Assembly (NCBI RefSeq): GCF_003711205.1
Contig: NZ_CP031013.1
Location: 1,178,001-1,242,000 of the forward strand
Origin: Polaromonas sp. SP1
GTDB lineage: Bacteria > Pseudomonadota > Gammaproteobacteria > Burkholderiales > Burkholderiaceae_C
Length of the DNA stretch: 64,000 nt
Direction: 5' to 3'
In this document: positions 19,874 through 28,334 of the stretch, one piece after another
Position numbering within the stretch: position 1 is the first letter of the stretch
Layout: each line of letters opens with the position of its first letter
The notes under the pieces: generated by a model
What the model saw: the letters and a program-made list of their open reading frames with translations, nothing else
Told to the model about the DNA's origin: nothing
The model's database searches: none
Translations under genes and position numbers: made by a program

Positions 19874-20479
19874 ATGAGCACCCCACACCCGCCCCAGGGC
19901 TTTTTCCCGTCCACCGAAGAGCGCATGCCCTTGCCGGCCCGCGAAGCGATGTCGCCCGCGCAGCGCGACGCCGCCGACGCCATCATTGCCGGGCCGCGCA
20001 AGGCGGTATTTGGCCCCTTCATCCCCCTGCTGCGCAGCCCGCAGCTGATGGGGCGCATCGGCGACGTCGGCGCCTACCTGCGCTTTGAGAGCCCGCTGGA
20101 GGCGCGCATCCGCGAACTGGCGACCTGCGTGGCGGCCCGCCATACCGCCAACCAGTTCGAATGGGTGATGCACGCGCCCCTGGCAGTCGCCGCGGGCGTG
20201 GCCCAGGCCACCGTGGACGCGATTGCCGAGGGCCGGCAGCCGCGGGGCATGGCCGACGACGAAGCGGTGGCGCTGGACCTCACGTTTGAAGTGCTGAGGC
20301 AGCACGGCTGCAGCGACGCCACCTACGCCGCGGCGGTCAAAACCTTCGGCGAACAGGGCGTGGTCGAGCTGGTGAGCCTGGTCGGCTACTTCGTGATGGT
20401 GTGCTGGGTGATGAATGTGGCGCGCACGCCTGCGCTGGGCAAACCGGGCATTGCACCCCTATCAGCCTTCCCCGCTTAA
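19874..20479 (+). CDS. Carboxymuconolactone decarboxylase-family protein
   Basis: A 201-residue all-helical protein of the CMD/AhpD-like superfamily. The match is to RIRELATCVAARHTANQFEWVMHAPLAVAAGV, where the usual Cys pair is replaced (ATCVAARHTANQ). It is therefore unlikely to be an AhpD-type peroxidase partner and more like a 4-carboxymuconolactone decarboxylase relative. The ATG at 19874 is preceded by AGGAAAC. Its stop overlaps the stop of waaF on the other strand. Confidence 0.75.
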   Translation: MSTPHPPQGFFPSTEERMPLPAREAMSPAQRDAADAIIAGPRKAVFGPFIPLLRSPQLMGRIGDVGAYLRFESPLEARIRELATCVAARHTANQFEWVMHAPLAVAAGVAQATVDAIAEGRQPRGMADDEAVALDLTFEVLRQHGCSDATYAAAVKTFGEQGVVELVSLVGYFVMVCWVMNVARTPALGKPGIAPLSAFPA

Positions 20480-21486
20480 GAAGCCGGCGCCAGCGCCGCC
20501 AGCACCCGCTCCGGCTGGATGTCGTTCAGGCAACGCGTGTGGCCCAGCGGGCAGTCGCGCTCAAAGCAGGGCGCGCAGTCCAGCGGAGGCTGGTAGGCCG
20601 CGTCGGCCTTGAGCCACAGCACGGTGGCCTTGTCGCTCAGCGGCGGCGTATGCAGCGGGCTGGACGACCCAAAAATCGCCACCTGCGGCACACCGAAAGC
20701 GGCGGCCACATGCATCAGGCCCGAGTCGTTGCTGATGGTGCTTTGGCTGGCGGCGATCAGGCACAAGGCCTGCACCAGCGAGGTCTTGCCGGCAAAGTTC
20801 AGGCATTTGCCGGGCTGTGCCGCATTCACCGGCGCGGCGATTTCCTCGCACAGCGCCGCCTCTTTGCCCGAGCCCAGCAGCACCACCGGCAAATCCAGCC
20901 GCATGGCAAGTTCTGAAAAATGACGGGCGGGCCAGCGCTTGGCGGGGCCGTATTCCGCGCCCGGTGCGAACACGTAATAGCCGCCGCGCTGCAGGCCCAG
21001 CGCCGCCAGCGCGCCGTCAATCTCGGCTTGCGCCATTTGCAGTTGCGGGCGATCCTGGTCGAGGTCTGCGCCGCCACTCAGCGCGGAATAAAACGCCACC
21101 ATGGGCGGCTTGTTCTTGGGGTTTTTGAGCCGGTGCGTGAGCAGGCCCACACGCGCTTCGCCGAAGTAGCCGATGCGCTCCGGGATGCTGGCCAGAAAGG
21201 GCAGCAGCGCGCTTTTCAGCGAGTTGGGCAGGACATAAGCCTTGTCGAAACGGCCTTCGATGCGCTTGGCGATGGCGCGGCGCTCGCGGAACTGCAGGCC
21301 GCCGTGCGCAAAAGGAAATTCAATGACCTCGGCGACCTGAGGCATCGCGCGATAGACCGGCGCCACCCAGGGCAAGGCGCCGACCGTGAGACGCTCGCCG
21401 CGCGCATGCAGCCGGCGCATCAGCGGCTCCGTCATGACGGCGTCACCAATCCACTGAGGAGCAATGACGAGTGATTCGGGCATCAA
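20476..21486 (-). CDS. waaF: Lipopolysaccharide heptosyltransferase II
   Basis: A glycosyltransferase family 9 enzyme of 336 residues (335 if translated from the second ATG) that adds the second L,D-heptose to the LPS inner core. Supporting stretches are APQWIGDAVMTEPLMRRL, LPNSLKSALLPFLA, GYFGEARVGLLTHR, SNDSGLMHVAAAFGVP and AIFGSSSPLHTPPLS, all typical of WaaF. It is the last gene of an ilvE - zf-CHCC - waaF cluster and is separated from the zinc-ribbon gene by a G+C-rich repeat. Confidence 0.92.
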   Translation of the reverse strand: MMPESLVIAPQWIGDAVMTEPLMRRLHARGERLTVGALPWVAPVYRAMPQVAEVIEFPFAHGGLQFRERRAIAKRIEGRFDKAYVLPNSLKSALLPFLASIPERIGYFGEARVGLLTHRLKNPKNKPPMVAFYSALSGGADLDQDRPQLQMAQAEIDGALAALGLQRGGYYVFAPGAEYGPAKRWPARHFSELAMRLDLPVVLLGSGKEAALCEEIAAPVNAAQPGKCLNFAGKTSLVQALCLIAASQSTISNDSGLMHVAAAFGVPQVAIFGSSSPLHTPPLSDKATVLWLKADAAYQPPLDCAPCFERDCPLGHTRCLNDIQPERVLAALAPAS

Positions 21487-21507
21487 AGATGTTTAGGCCA
21501 AGGCCGC

Positions 21508-21580
21508 CGCGGAACCGGCTTTGCCGGGCCGCCAGCGGTGCCCCCTTGAGGGGGAGGCGGCCGCAGGCCGCTTCGGGGGG
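21508..21580. repeat. G+C-rich dispersed repeat, copy 3 of 3
   Basis: It starts CGCGGAACCGGCTTTGCCGG, as copy 1 does, contains CCCCCTTGAGGGGG, and ends in a G-run. It fills the gap between waaF and the zf-CHCC gene. Confidence 0.75.
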
Positions 21581-21582
21581 GA

Positions 21583-21807
21583 TTAATGTCCACCGCCAAA
21601 GTGTTCGCCCGCCTTCAGCGCGTAAACCGTGCCGCAATACGGGCACTTGGCGCTACCGGTGCGCGCCACATCCAGGTAGACCTTGGGGTGGCTGTTCCAG
21701 ATTTTCATGTCCGCCTTGGGGCTGGGGCAGTAGACGCCACCCTGGGCGTTCAGGTCGGAGGCCAGCAGTTCGACGGCGGAAGCGTGGGTAGTTGTGGTGG
21801 TGCTCAT
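21583..21807 (-). CDS. zf-CHCC zinc-ribbon protein
   Basis: A 74-residue protein with the CHCC zinc ligands C27, H40, C55 and C58 (CPSPKADMKIWNSHPKVYL...KCPYCGTVY). The family is related to the NDUFS6 zinc subunit of mitochondrial complex I. The role of the stand-alone bacterial form is not settled. It lies between ilvE and waaF. The ATG at 21807 is chosen because the upstream extension is not conserved-looking. Confidence 0.85.
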   Translation of the reverse strand: MSTTTTTHASAVELLASDLNAQGGVYCPSPKADMKIWNSHPKVYLDVARTGSAKCPYCGTVYALKAGEHFGGGH

Positions 21808-21829
21808 CGTGGGACTTTCAGTAAGCGCT

Positions 21830-22768
21830 TCAGACCTTGGCCAACCAATGGGCGTACTTGGGATTGCGGCCGTTGACGATGTCAAAGAACGCGGCCTGAA
21901 TCTTTTCGGTGATGGGGCCGCGTGAGCCGGCGCCGATTTCGATGCGGTCGAGTTCGCGGATGGGCGTGACTTCAGCGGCGGTGCCGGTGAAAAAGGCTTC
22001 GTCGGAGATGTACACCTCGTCGCGCGTGATGCGCTTCTGGATGAGTTCCAGGCCCAGGTCCTTGCAGATGTGCAGGATGGTGTTGCGGGTGATGCCGTTG
22101 AGGGCGCCGGCCGACAGGTCGGGTGTGTAGACCACGCCGCCCTTGATCACAAAAATGTTTTCACCCGCGCCTTCGCTGACAAAACCGGAGGCGTCGAGCA
22201 GCAGCGCCTCGTCGTAGCCGTCGTCCAGCGCTTCCATGTTGGCCAGGATGGAGTTGGTGTAGTTGCTCACCGCCTTGGCCTGCGTCATGGTGATGTTGAC
22301 GTGGTGGCGGGTGTAGCTGGAGGTCTTCACGCGGATGCCGCGCTTCATGCCTTCTTCACCCAGGTAGGCGCCCCAGGCCCAGGCCGCCACCATCAGGTGG
22401 ATCTGGTTGCCTTTGGGCGACACGCCCAGCTTTTGTGAACCGATCCAGGTCAGCGGGCGCAGGTAGCAGCTTTCGAGCTTGTTCTCGCGCACCACGGCTT
22501 TTTGCGCTTCCATGACCTCTTCCATGCTGAACGGGATCTTCATGCGCAGGATCTTGGCGCTGTTGAAAAGGCGCTCGGTGTGCTCTTCCAGCCGGAAGAT
22601 CGCCGTGCCGCCGGCGCCGTTGTAGGCCCGCACGCCTTCAAAGGCGCCGCAGCCGTAATGCAGGGTATGGGTCAGCACATGGATCTTGGCGTCGCGCCAG
22701 TCGACCATCTGGCCGTCCATCCAGATTTTGCCGTCGCGGTCTGCCATGGAGGGTGCTACTGGGGACAT
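21830..22768 (-). CDS. ilvE: Branched-chain amino acid aminotransferase
   Basis: A fold-IV PLP enzyme (312 residues) that interconverts Leu, Ile and Val with their 2-oxo acids using glutamate. The motif MTQAKAVSNYTNSILA carries the PLP lysine (K165), and the THTLHYGCGAFEGVRAY and EALLLDASGFVSEGAGENIF stretches are typical. The ATG at 22768 has a modest AGGATC ribosome site. It is followed at 22 bases by the zf-CHCC gene. Confidence 0.95.
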   Translation of the reverse strand: MSPVAPSMADRDGKIWMDGQMVDWRDAKIHVLTHTLHYGCGAFEGVRAYNGAGGTAIFRLEEHTERLFNSAKILRMKIPFSMEEVMEAQKAVVRENKLESCYLRPLTWIGSQKLGVSPKGNQIHLMVAAWAWGAYLGEEGMKRGIRVKTSSYTRHHVNITMTQAKAVSNYTNSILANMEALDDGYDEALLLDASGFVSEGAGENIFVIKGGVVYTPDLSAGALNGITRNTILHICKDLGLELIQKRITRDEVYISDEAFFTGTAAEVTPIRELDRIEIGAGSRGPITEKIQAAFFDIVNGRNPKYAHWLAKV

Positions 22769-22849
22769 GATGGGATCCTGTTGTGTAAGTGGGGGGATGC
22801 GGGGCCGGGCACGCCGCAAGGCAGCGCCCGGAAACCTGAATGACGGATT

Positions 22850-23275
22850 TTACGGGGCGGGCGGGGAATCAGCCGGAAGAGCCTCTGGCGCAGGCCGGAA
22901 AAGCGCGTGGTGCGCCAGTTTGCCGCCCACAAAGGTGCAGGTGACATGCGAGCCGCCGGCGTCGGTCCAGCGGAACAGCTCGGGCTGCTCGTCCTTGGGC
23001 GATGTGAGTTCGCCCAGCGCGCGTGTCATGGCGATCAAGTGCAGCAGCGTCATGCCGGGCTTGAGTTTGGCGTTGAGCATGACGGCGCTGTCGACATAAC
23101 CGATGGGCCGGTTGGCCGTGCGTTTGAGGACCTGCATCATGCGGGTGAAGTGCAGCAGCACCCACATGACAAGGGCGGTGACGACCACCGCCACGCCGGC
23201 CCAGGCGTAAAAACGGTAAGCCAGCACGATGACGGCCACGCCGGCCACGGGGACAACAATTTTCTGGAAGTTCAT
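22850..23275 (-). CDS. Hypothetical membrane-anchored protein
   Basis: A 141-residue protein of unknown function. The N-terminal 45 residues form two adjacent hydrophobic segments (about 5-20 and 25-43), and the remainder is a soluble, probably cytoplasmic domain with a TSPKDEQPELFRWTDAGGSHV stretch. The end is Ala/Pro-rich. It lies on the minus strand between the phosphoesterase and ilvE; the 81-base gap to ilvE leaves room for a separate ilvE promoter. Confidence 0.6.
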   Translation of the reverse strand: MNFQKIVVPVAGVAVIVLAYRFYAWAGVAVVVTALVMWVLLHFTRMMQVLKRTANRPIGYVDSAVMLNAKLKPGMTLLHLIAMTRALGELTSPKDEQPELFRWTDAGGSHVTCTFVGGKLAHHALFRPAPEALPADSPPAP

Positions 23276-23375
23276 GGCGCTATTTTGGCAGCCGCCGGGG
23301 CGGCCGGCGCTGCGGGGAGTGCGTAGCGGCCTTCAGACGCTGGCGGGCTGCGGGGCCCAGCGTAGCTTGATGATG

Positions 23376-23431
23376 AAAAGTGCCTCCGGCCCAATAACCG
23401 CCTTGGGTTGCAGCTACTTATTTAATAGCAG
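23376..23431 (-). repeat. Dispersed about 60-bp repeat, copy D
   Basis: The copy has GTGCCTCCGGCCCAATAACC, GCCTTGGGTTGCA and GCTACTTATTTAATAGC. It ends two bases before the stop codon of the metallophosphoesterase gene. Confidence 0.8.
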
Positions 23432-23432
23432 T

Positions 23433-24233
23433 TCAACCACCGGCACGCTGGACCCAGCCCGTGGCCAGCGCGTAAGCCCAGTCCGCGCGCCCGCGGCTGG
23501 CCGCCACCCTGGACTGCGCCAGGTGGTCGTAAGGCACGGCGCGCAAGTCGACGTGCCAGCCCCGGCCGGTTTTTTCAACGATGGCATAGCGTGCATGCGG
23601 CGCGCCGTTTTCGACCACGTGCGGGTGCGGATGTTCGTCGTCATAGGCCTGCAGGCCCACGCTGCCGGGGTTGACGATGAGCGCGTCGCCGCACTGCACC
23701 ATGCGCGGCACGTGGGTGTGGCCGCACAGGATGAGCGAATGCCCGGCTTGCGCCGCCGCGCCCAGCCGCTCGGCCACCTCAGCGGGCGTAGCCGGCCTGA
23801 TGCCCGTGGCGTGGCCGGCGCCTTCACCGGTAAAGCCGGGCACCGTGGTTTCCAGCCAATAGATCAAATCGCTGGCCGGCGTGCCGTGGCACAGCAGCAC
23901 GTCCCCGCCGGCGAGCGCCAGGCTTTCGGGCAGTGAACGAATCCAGTCGCAATGGGCCGCCGTGACCTGGGCGGCGGTGTAGCCGTCAGAGCTGAGCGGA
24001 TCGAACGGCTGGCCCTGGTCGATCAGGGCGAGCACCTGCCGCTCATGGTTGCCGCGAATCGTGGTGAAGTTGTGCGCCATCAGCAAATCGGCGGTTTCGG
24101 CCGGCTGTAGCGGCCCGCTGAGGATGTCGCCCAGGTTGACGGTCTGGTCAACGCCTTGCTTTGCGATGTCGGCCAGCACGGCCTGCAGCGCCGGCAGGTT
24201 ACCGTGGATATCGGAGATGACGGCGAGTTTCAT
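23433..24233 (-). CDS. Calcineurin-like metallophosphoesterase (YfcE-type)
   Basis: A 266-residue phosphodiesterase-fold protein with all five metal-binding blocks: SDIHGN, NLGDILSG, RGNHER, LCHGTP and CGHTHVPR, plus the VNPGSVG loop. It resembles YfcE/MJ0936 phosphodiesterases of unknown physiological substrate; ApaH-like dinucleotide hydrolysis is less likely at this length. It is on the same strand 23 bases after radA and may be co-transcribed. Confidence 0.85.
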   Translation of the reverse strand: MKLAVISDIHGNLPALQAVLADIAKQGVDQTVNLGDILSGPLQPAETADLLMAHNFTTIRGNHERQVLALIDQGQPFDPLSSDGYTAAQVTAAHCDWIRSLPESLALAGGDVLLCHGTPASDLIYWLETTVPGFTGEGAGHATGIRPATPAEVAERLGAAAQAGHSLILCGHTHVPRMVQCGDALIVNPGSVGLQAYDDEHPHPHVVENGAPHARYAIVEKTGRGWHVDLRAVPYDHLAQSRVAASRGRADWAYALATGWVQRAGG

Positions 24234-24256
24234 GGGGACTCCTTCATCAGCGTAAT

Positions 24257-25636
24257 CTAGCTCAGGCTGCGCACCACGTTCATCGCCTCCTCCACCCGTT
24301 CCACCGCGTGGATGGTCAGGCCTTCGATCGGCTTCTTCGGCGCATTGGCCTTGGGCACCACGGCCACGCTAAAGCCCAGTTTGGCGGCTTCCTTCAGGCG
24401 CTCCTGGCCGCGCGGGGCGGGCCGCACTTCGCCGGCCAGGCCGACTTCGCCAAACGCGAGAAAGCCTTTGGGCAGCGGCTTGCCGCGCAAGGACGAGGTG
24501 ATGGCCAGCATCACGGCCAGGTCGGCGGCGGGCTCGCTGATGCGCACGCCGCCCACGGCGTTGACAAAAACGTCCTGGTCCATGCAGGCCACGCCCGCAT
24601 GGCGGTGCAGCACGGCCAGCAGCATGGCCAGGCGGTCGCGGTCCAGGCCGACCGACAGGCGGCGCGGGCTGGGCCCGCCGTTGTCGACCAGCGCCTGGAT
24701 TTCGACCAGCATGGGGCGCGTGCCCTCCAGCGTAACGAGCACGCAGCTGCCGGGCACCGGCTCGCTGTGCTGGCTCAAAAAGATCGCGCTCGGGTTGGCC
24801 ACGCCCTTGAGGCCTTTTTCGGTCATGGCGAACACGCCGATTTCATTGACCGCACCGAAGCGGTTCTTGATGGCGCGCACCAGGCGAAAGCTCGAATGCG
24901 TGTCGCCTTCAAAGTAGAGCACCGTGTCGACCATGTGCTCGAGCACGCGCGGGCCGGCGAGCGCGCCCTCTTTGGTCACATGGCCCACCAGCACGATGCA
25001 CACGCCGCTGGACTTGGCCGCGCGCGTGAGGTGGGCCGCGCATTCACGCACCTGCGCGACCGAGCCGGGCGCGGAGGTGAGCTGGTCGGAATACACCGTC
25101 TGGATCGAATCGATGACGGCAATCGCGGGCTGCGTGGCCTCCAGCGTGGCGAGGATTTTTTCGAGCTGGATTTCGGCCAGCACCTTGACCTGCGAGCCGT
25201 CCAGCCCGAGCCGGCGCGAACGCAGCGCCACCTGCGCGCCGCTTTCCTCACCCGTCACGTAAAGGGTATTGAGCCCCGCGCGCTGCAGCGAATCCAGCGC
25301 CTGCAGCAGCAGCGTCGATTTGCCGATGCCCGGGTCGCCGCCGATCAGCACCACGCCGCCTTCGACGATGCCGCCGCCCAGCACGCGGTCCAGCTCTTCA
25401 TGCCCGGTGGGCGTGCGCTCCATGTCGGCGGCTTCGATGTCGGACAGCGTGGTCACCTCCGACGCCTTGGCCAGCGACTGGAACTGGCTGCTGTAGCGGT
25501 TCTTGACGGGCGAGCTGCTCTCGGCGGCCGATTCGATCAGCGTGTTCCAGGCGTTGCAGTGCGGGCATTTGCCCAGCCACTTGGGGCTGGTGCCGCCGCA
25601 TTCGGTGCAGGTGTAAATCGATTTGTCTTTGGCCAT
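24257..25636 (-). CDS. radA: DNA repair protein RadA
   Basis: RadA (459 residues) is a RecA-like branch-migration ATPase acting in recombination and repair. Domains: N-terminal C4 zinc finger (CTECGGTSPKWLGKCPHC), RecA core with Walker A GGDPGIGKSTLL, the RadA-specific KNRFG motif, and a C-terminal Lon-protease-like domain. The ATG at 25636 puts the zinc finger at the normal position. In related genomes radA often lies near alr and lplT; here several kilobases of unrelated genes separate them. Confidence 0.95.
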   Translation of the reverse strand: MAKDKSIYTCTECGGTSPKWLGKCPHCNAWNTLIESAAESSSPVKNRYSSQFQSLAKASEVTTLSDIEAADMERTPTGHEELDRVLGGGIVEGGVVLIGGDPGIGKSTLLLQALDSLQRAGLNTLYVTGEESGAQVALRSRRLGLDGSQVKVLAEIQLEKILATLEATQPAIAVIDSIQTVYSDQLTSAPGSVAQVRECAAHLTRAAKSSGVCIVLVGHVTKEGALAGPRVLEHMVDTVLYFEGDTHSSFRLVRAIKNRFGAVNEIGVFAMTEKGLKGVANPSAIFLSQHSEPVPGSCVLVTLEGTRPMLVEIQALVDNGGPSPRRLSVGLDRDRLAMLLAVLHRHAGVACMDQDVFVNAVGGVRISEPAADLAVMLAITSSLRGKPLPKGFLAFGEVGLAGEVRPAPRGQERLKEAAKLGFSVAVVPKANAPKKPIEGLTIHAVERVEEAMNVVRSLS

Positions 25637-25726
25637 GCGTGATATTACTGTACAAATAACCAGCGTTTGCACTTTGGTCATGATGGCGGCTCCGCTAAAA
25701 CGACTCCTTTTTAAAGCCCTCTCGCC

Positions 25727-26134
25727 ATGCCGCACCTGAAGATTGAATACACCGCCAACCTCGACGCCGCCACCGACATGGGCGCGCTGTGCACAACCCT
25801 GGCCGCCACGCTGGTGGCGCTGCGCGGCGAAGACGGCGTGGCGCCGCTGTTTCCCGTGTCAGGCACGCGGGTAATGGCCTGGCCGGCGCAGCATTTTGCT
25901 GTGGCGGACGGCCAGCCCGGCCGCGCCTTTATCTATATGAACCTGCTGATCACCCCGGGCCGCAGCGAGGCGCTGAAAAAGCGCGCCGGCGACGCCCTGC
26001 TGGCCAGCGCCAGCGCGCACCTGGAGGCCGTGTTTGCCAGCCAGGCCGTGGGCATGACGCTGCAGATCGACGAGGGCCATCCGGTCTACGAAGGCAAGCG
26101 CAACAACCTGGCCGCGCACTTGACGAAGGGCTGA
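25727..26134 (+). CDS. 5-carboxymethyl-2-hydroxymuconate isomerase family protein
   Basis: A 135-residue member of the tautomerase superfamily. After removal of the initiator Met, Pro1 (PHLKIEYTANL) would be the catalytic base, as in HpaF/HpcD of homoprotocatechuate degradation. The AGRSxxxKKRAGDALL-like block also fits. No other homoprotocatechuate genes are nearby, so the true substrate is open. It is divergent from radA and followed by a Bug protein gene. Confidence 0.8.
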   Translation: MPHLKIEYTANLDAATDMGALCTTLAATLVALRGEDGVAPLFPVSGTRVMAWPAQHFAVADGQPGRAFIYMNLLITPGRSEALKKRAGDALLASASAHLEAVFASQAVGMTLQIDEGHPVYEGKRNNLAAHLTKG

Positions 26135-26227
26135 CCCTGCACAACACAAAACATCTGCTTGAAGACACAATGTCTGCTGGCTTTTTCTCTCTCCCATCCT
26201 TCTCTCCGACACCCTGAGGAACACACC

Positions 26228-27214
26228 ATGAACATCTCACGCCGCCACGTCATCCAGTCCACCGGCGCCGCCGCCTTGCTGGCCGGCATCGGCCAGCGCG
26301 CCTGGGCCCAGGCCATTGACAGCACCAAGGTCATCGCCGGCTTCGCGCCTGGCGGCACCGCCGACATCGTCTCGCGCCGCGTGGCCGACAAGCTGCACCC
26401 CGGCTACGCCAAAAGTGCCGTGGTCGAAAACAAGACCGGCGCGGGCGGGCAGATCGCCGTGCAGTTCGTGAAGAACGCCGCGCCCGACGGCGCCACCGTG
26501 CTGCTCACGCCCATGTCCATGCTCGGCATCTACCCGCACACCTACAAGAAGCTGCCCTACGACCCGGTGGCCGACCTGACGCCGGTCTCGGCCGCGGCGA
26601 TTTTTGACTACGGCTTTGCCGTCGGCCCCATGGTGCCGGCCAGCGTGAAGACCGTGCCGGACTTCCTCGCCTGGTGCAAGGCCAACCCCGGCCAGGCCAA
26701 CTTCGGCTCGCCCGCGGCCGGCTCGTCGCCGCACTTCATCGGCTCGCTGCTGGGCCGCGCCGGCAATGTGGATTTGCGCCACGTCGCCTTCCGCGGCACG
26801 CAGCCCGCAGTGCTCGACATGATCGGCGGGCAGATCGCCGCCGTCTCGGGCCCGACCGGCGAGTTCACCCAGCATGTGGCGGCCGGCAAATGCCGCCTGC
26901 TGTCGACCAGCGGCCCCAAGCGCGGCAAGTTCACGCCCAATACGCCCACGCTGGTGGAGCAAGGCTTCAAGGACATGGCCTTCACCGAATGGTTCGGCTT
27001 TTTCCTGCCCGCCAAGGCGCCGCAGGACGTGGTGCAGCGCCTGAACGCCGGCATCCGCTCGGCGCTGGCGTCGCAAGATGTGATCGATGGACTGGCGGTG
27101 TCTTACCTGGAAGTGGCGCCGACGTCGCCGGCCCAGCTGGCGGCGATGCTCAAGGCGGACACGGAGTTGTGGGGCCCGCTGGTCAAGGCGGTTGGTTTCA
27201 CGCCAGAAGGTTAA
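26228..27214 (+). CDS. Bug-family (tripartite tricarboxylate) solute-binding protein
   Basis: A 328-residue periplasmic receptor with a Tat-like signal (ISRRHVIQSTGAAALLAGIG). The Bug/TctC fold shows GFAPGGTADIVSR, VVENKTGAGGQIAV and FGSPAAGSSPHFIG. Bug proteins are greatly expanded in Burkholderiales; most bind carboxylates, amides or nicotinate-like compounds, and most are orphans without TctAB, as here. The ATG at 26228 has GAGGAA upstream. It sits in a small cluster with an isomerase and two dehydrogenases. Confidence 0.88.
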   Translation: MNISRRHVIQSTGAAALLAGIGQRAWAQAIDSTKVIAGFAPGGTADIVSRRVADKLHPGYAKSAVVENKTGAGGQIAVQFVKNAAPDGATVLLTPMSMLGIYPHTYKKLPYDPVADLTPVSAAAIFDYGFAVGPMVPASVKTVPDFLAWCKANPGQANFGSPAAGSSPHFIGSLLGRAGNVDLRHVAFRGTQPAVLDMIGGQIAAVSGPTGEFTQHVAAGKCRLLSTSGPKRGKFTPNTPTLVEQGFKDMAFTEWFGFFLPAKAPQDVVQRLNAGIRSALASQDVIDGLAVSYLEVAPTSPAQLAAMLKADTELWGPLVKAVGFTPEG

Positions 27215-27285
27215 AAGCCTCTTGCTATCAAATCAGGAGCGACTAGCCAAGGTGGCGATTGGGCTAGAGCCCGATTTTGCTTAAG
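27215..27285 (+). repeat. Dispersed about 60-bp repeat, copy E
   Basis: The copy has GCTATCAAATCAGGAGC, CTAGCCAAGGTGGCGATTGG and GCTAGAGCCCGATTTTGC. It starts directly after the Bug gene stop and ends before the next gene. Confidence 0.8.
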
Positions 27286-27309
27286 AATTTTTTGGGGACG
27301 GAACCACGG

Positions 27310-28284
27310 ATGAAGGTGTGCATTTACGGCGCAGGCGCCATCGGCGGCTGGATCGGCATGGGCCTGGCGCGCGCGGGCTGTGAGGTGAGTGTGGTGGCGC
27401 GCGGCGCCACGCTCGAGGCCCTGCAGATGCACGGACTGCGGCTGAACCAGGCGGGCACGGTCACATCGCAGGCGGTGAAATCCAGCGCCAAGCCAGCCGA
27501 CCTGGGCGTGCAAGACCTCGTCGTGCTGGCCGTCAAGGCGCCCTCCTTGCCCGAAGTCGTGCGCCAGATCGCGCCGCTGATCGGCCCGAACACGACTGTG
27601 CTGACGGCAATGAACGGCGTGCCGTGGTGGTTTTTGCAGGGCTTTGGCGGCGCGCTGGCCGGCCAGCGGCTCAAGTCTGTCGACCCGACGGGCGCGTTGG
27701 CCCAAGCCATCCCGGCAAAACACATCATCGGCTGCGTGGTGCATGCCAGTTGCTCGCTCGACGAGCCCGGCCAGGTGCACCACCACTTCGGCAACAAACT
27801 CATCATCGGCGAGCCTTCCGGCGAAAAAACCGCACGGGTGCAGCAGCTCGCGGCCCTGCTTGAAAAAGCCGGGTTTGAAGCACCGGTGTCCGAGCAGATC
27901 CAGAAAGACATCTGGTTCAAGCTCTGGGGCAACATGACGGCCAACCCGATCAGCGCATTGACCGGCGCGACCATGGACCGCGTGCTCGACGACGAACTGG
28001 TCACCGGCTTCACCCACAGCATCATGCTGGAAGCCAAAGAGATCGGCGCGCGCATCGGCATCCCGATCAACCAGACGCCGGCCGAGCGGCACATCATCAC
28101 GCGCAAGCTGGGCGCGTTCAAGACGTCCATGCTCCAGGACATCGAGGCCGGCAAACCGGTGGAGCTGGATGCGCTGGTCACTGCCGTCAAGGAGCTCGGC
28201 GAGCTCACGCAGGTACCCACGCCGTTCACCAATGCGCTGCTGGGACTTGCGCGGCTGCAGGCGCAGGTCAAGGGCCTTTATTAG
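27310..28284 (+). CDS. 2-dehydropantoate 2-reductase (ApbA/PanE family)
   Basis: A 324-residue NADP-dependent reductase. The N-terminal Rossmann motif is GAGAIGG and the C-terminal helical domain has the conserved KLWGNMTANPISALTGA, containing the catalytic Lys/Asn region. The family makes pantoate for coenzyme A, but many paralogues in catabolic clusters act on other 2-oxo acids. The neighbouring Bug and 3-hydroxyacid dehydrogenase genes favour a catabolic paralogue. The ATG at 27310 directly begins the Rossmann strand. Confidence 0.85.
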   Translation: MKVCIYGAGAIGGWIGMGLARAGCEVSVVARGATLEALQMHGLRLNQAGTVTSQAVKSSAKPADLGVQDLVVLAVKAPSLPEVVRQIAPLIGPNTTVLTAMNGVPWWFLQGFGGALAGQRLKSVDPTGALAQAIPAKHIIGCVVHASCSLDEPGQVHHHFGNKLIIGEPSGEKTARVQQLAALLEKAGFEAPVSEQIQKDIWFKLWGNMTANPISALTGATMDRVLDDELVTGFTHSIMLEAKEIGARIGIPINQTPAERHIITRKLGAFKTSMLQDIEAGKPVELDALVTAVKELGELTQVPTPFTNALLGLARLQAQVKGLY

Positions 28285-28334
28285 GGCCGGTTAACACGAC
28301 CTTCTTTCCCCAACCCCGTTTTTCAGGAGACAAC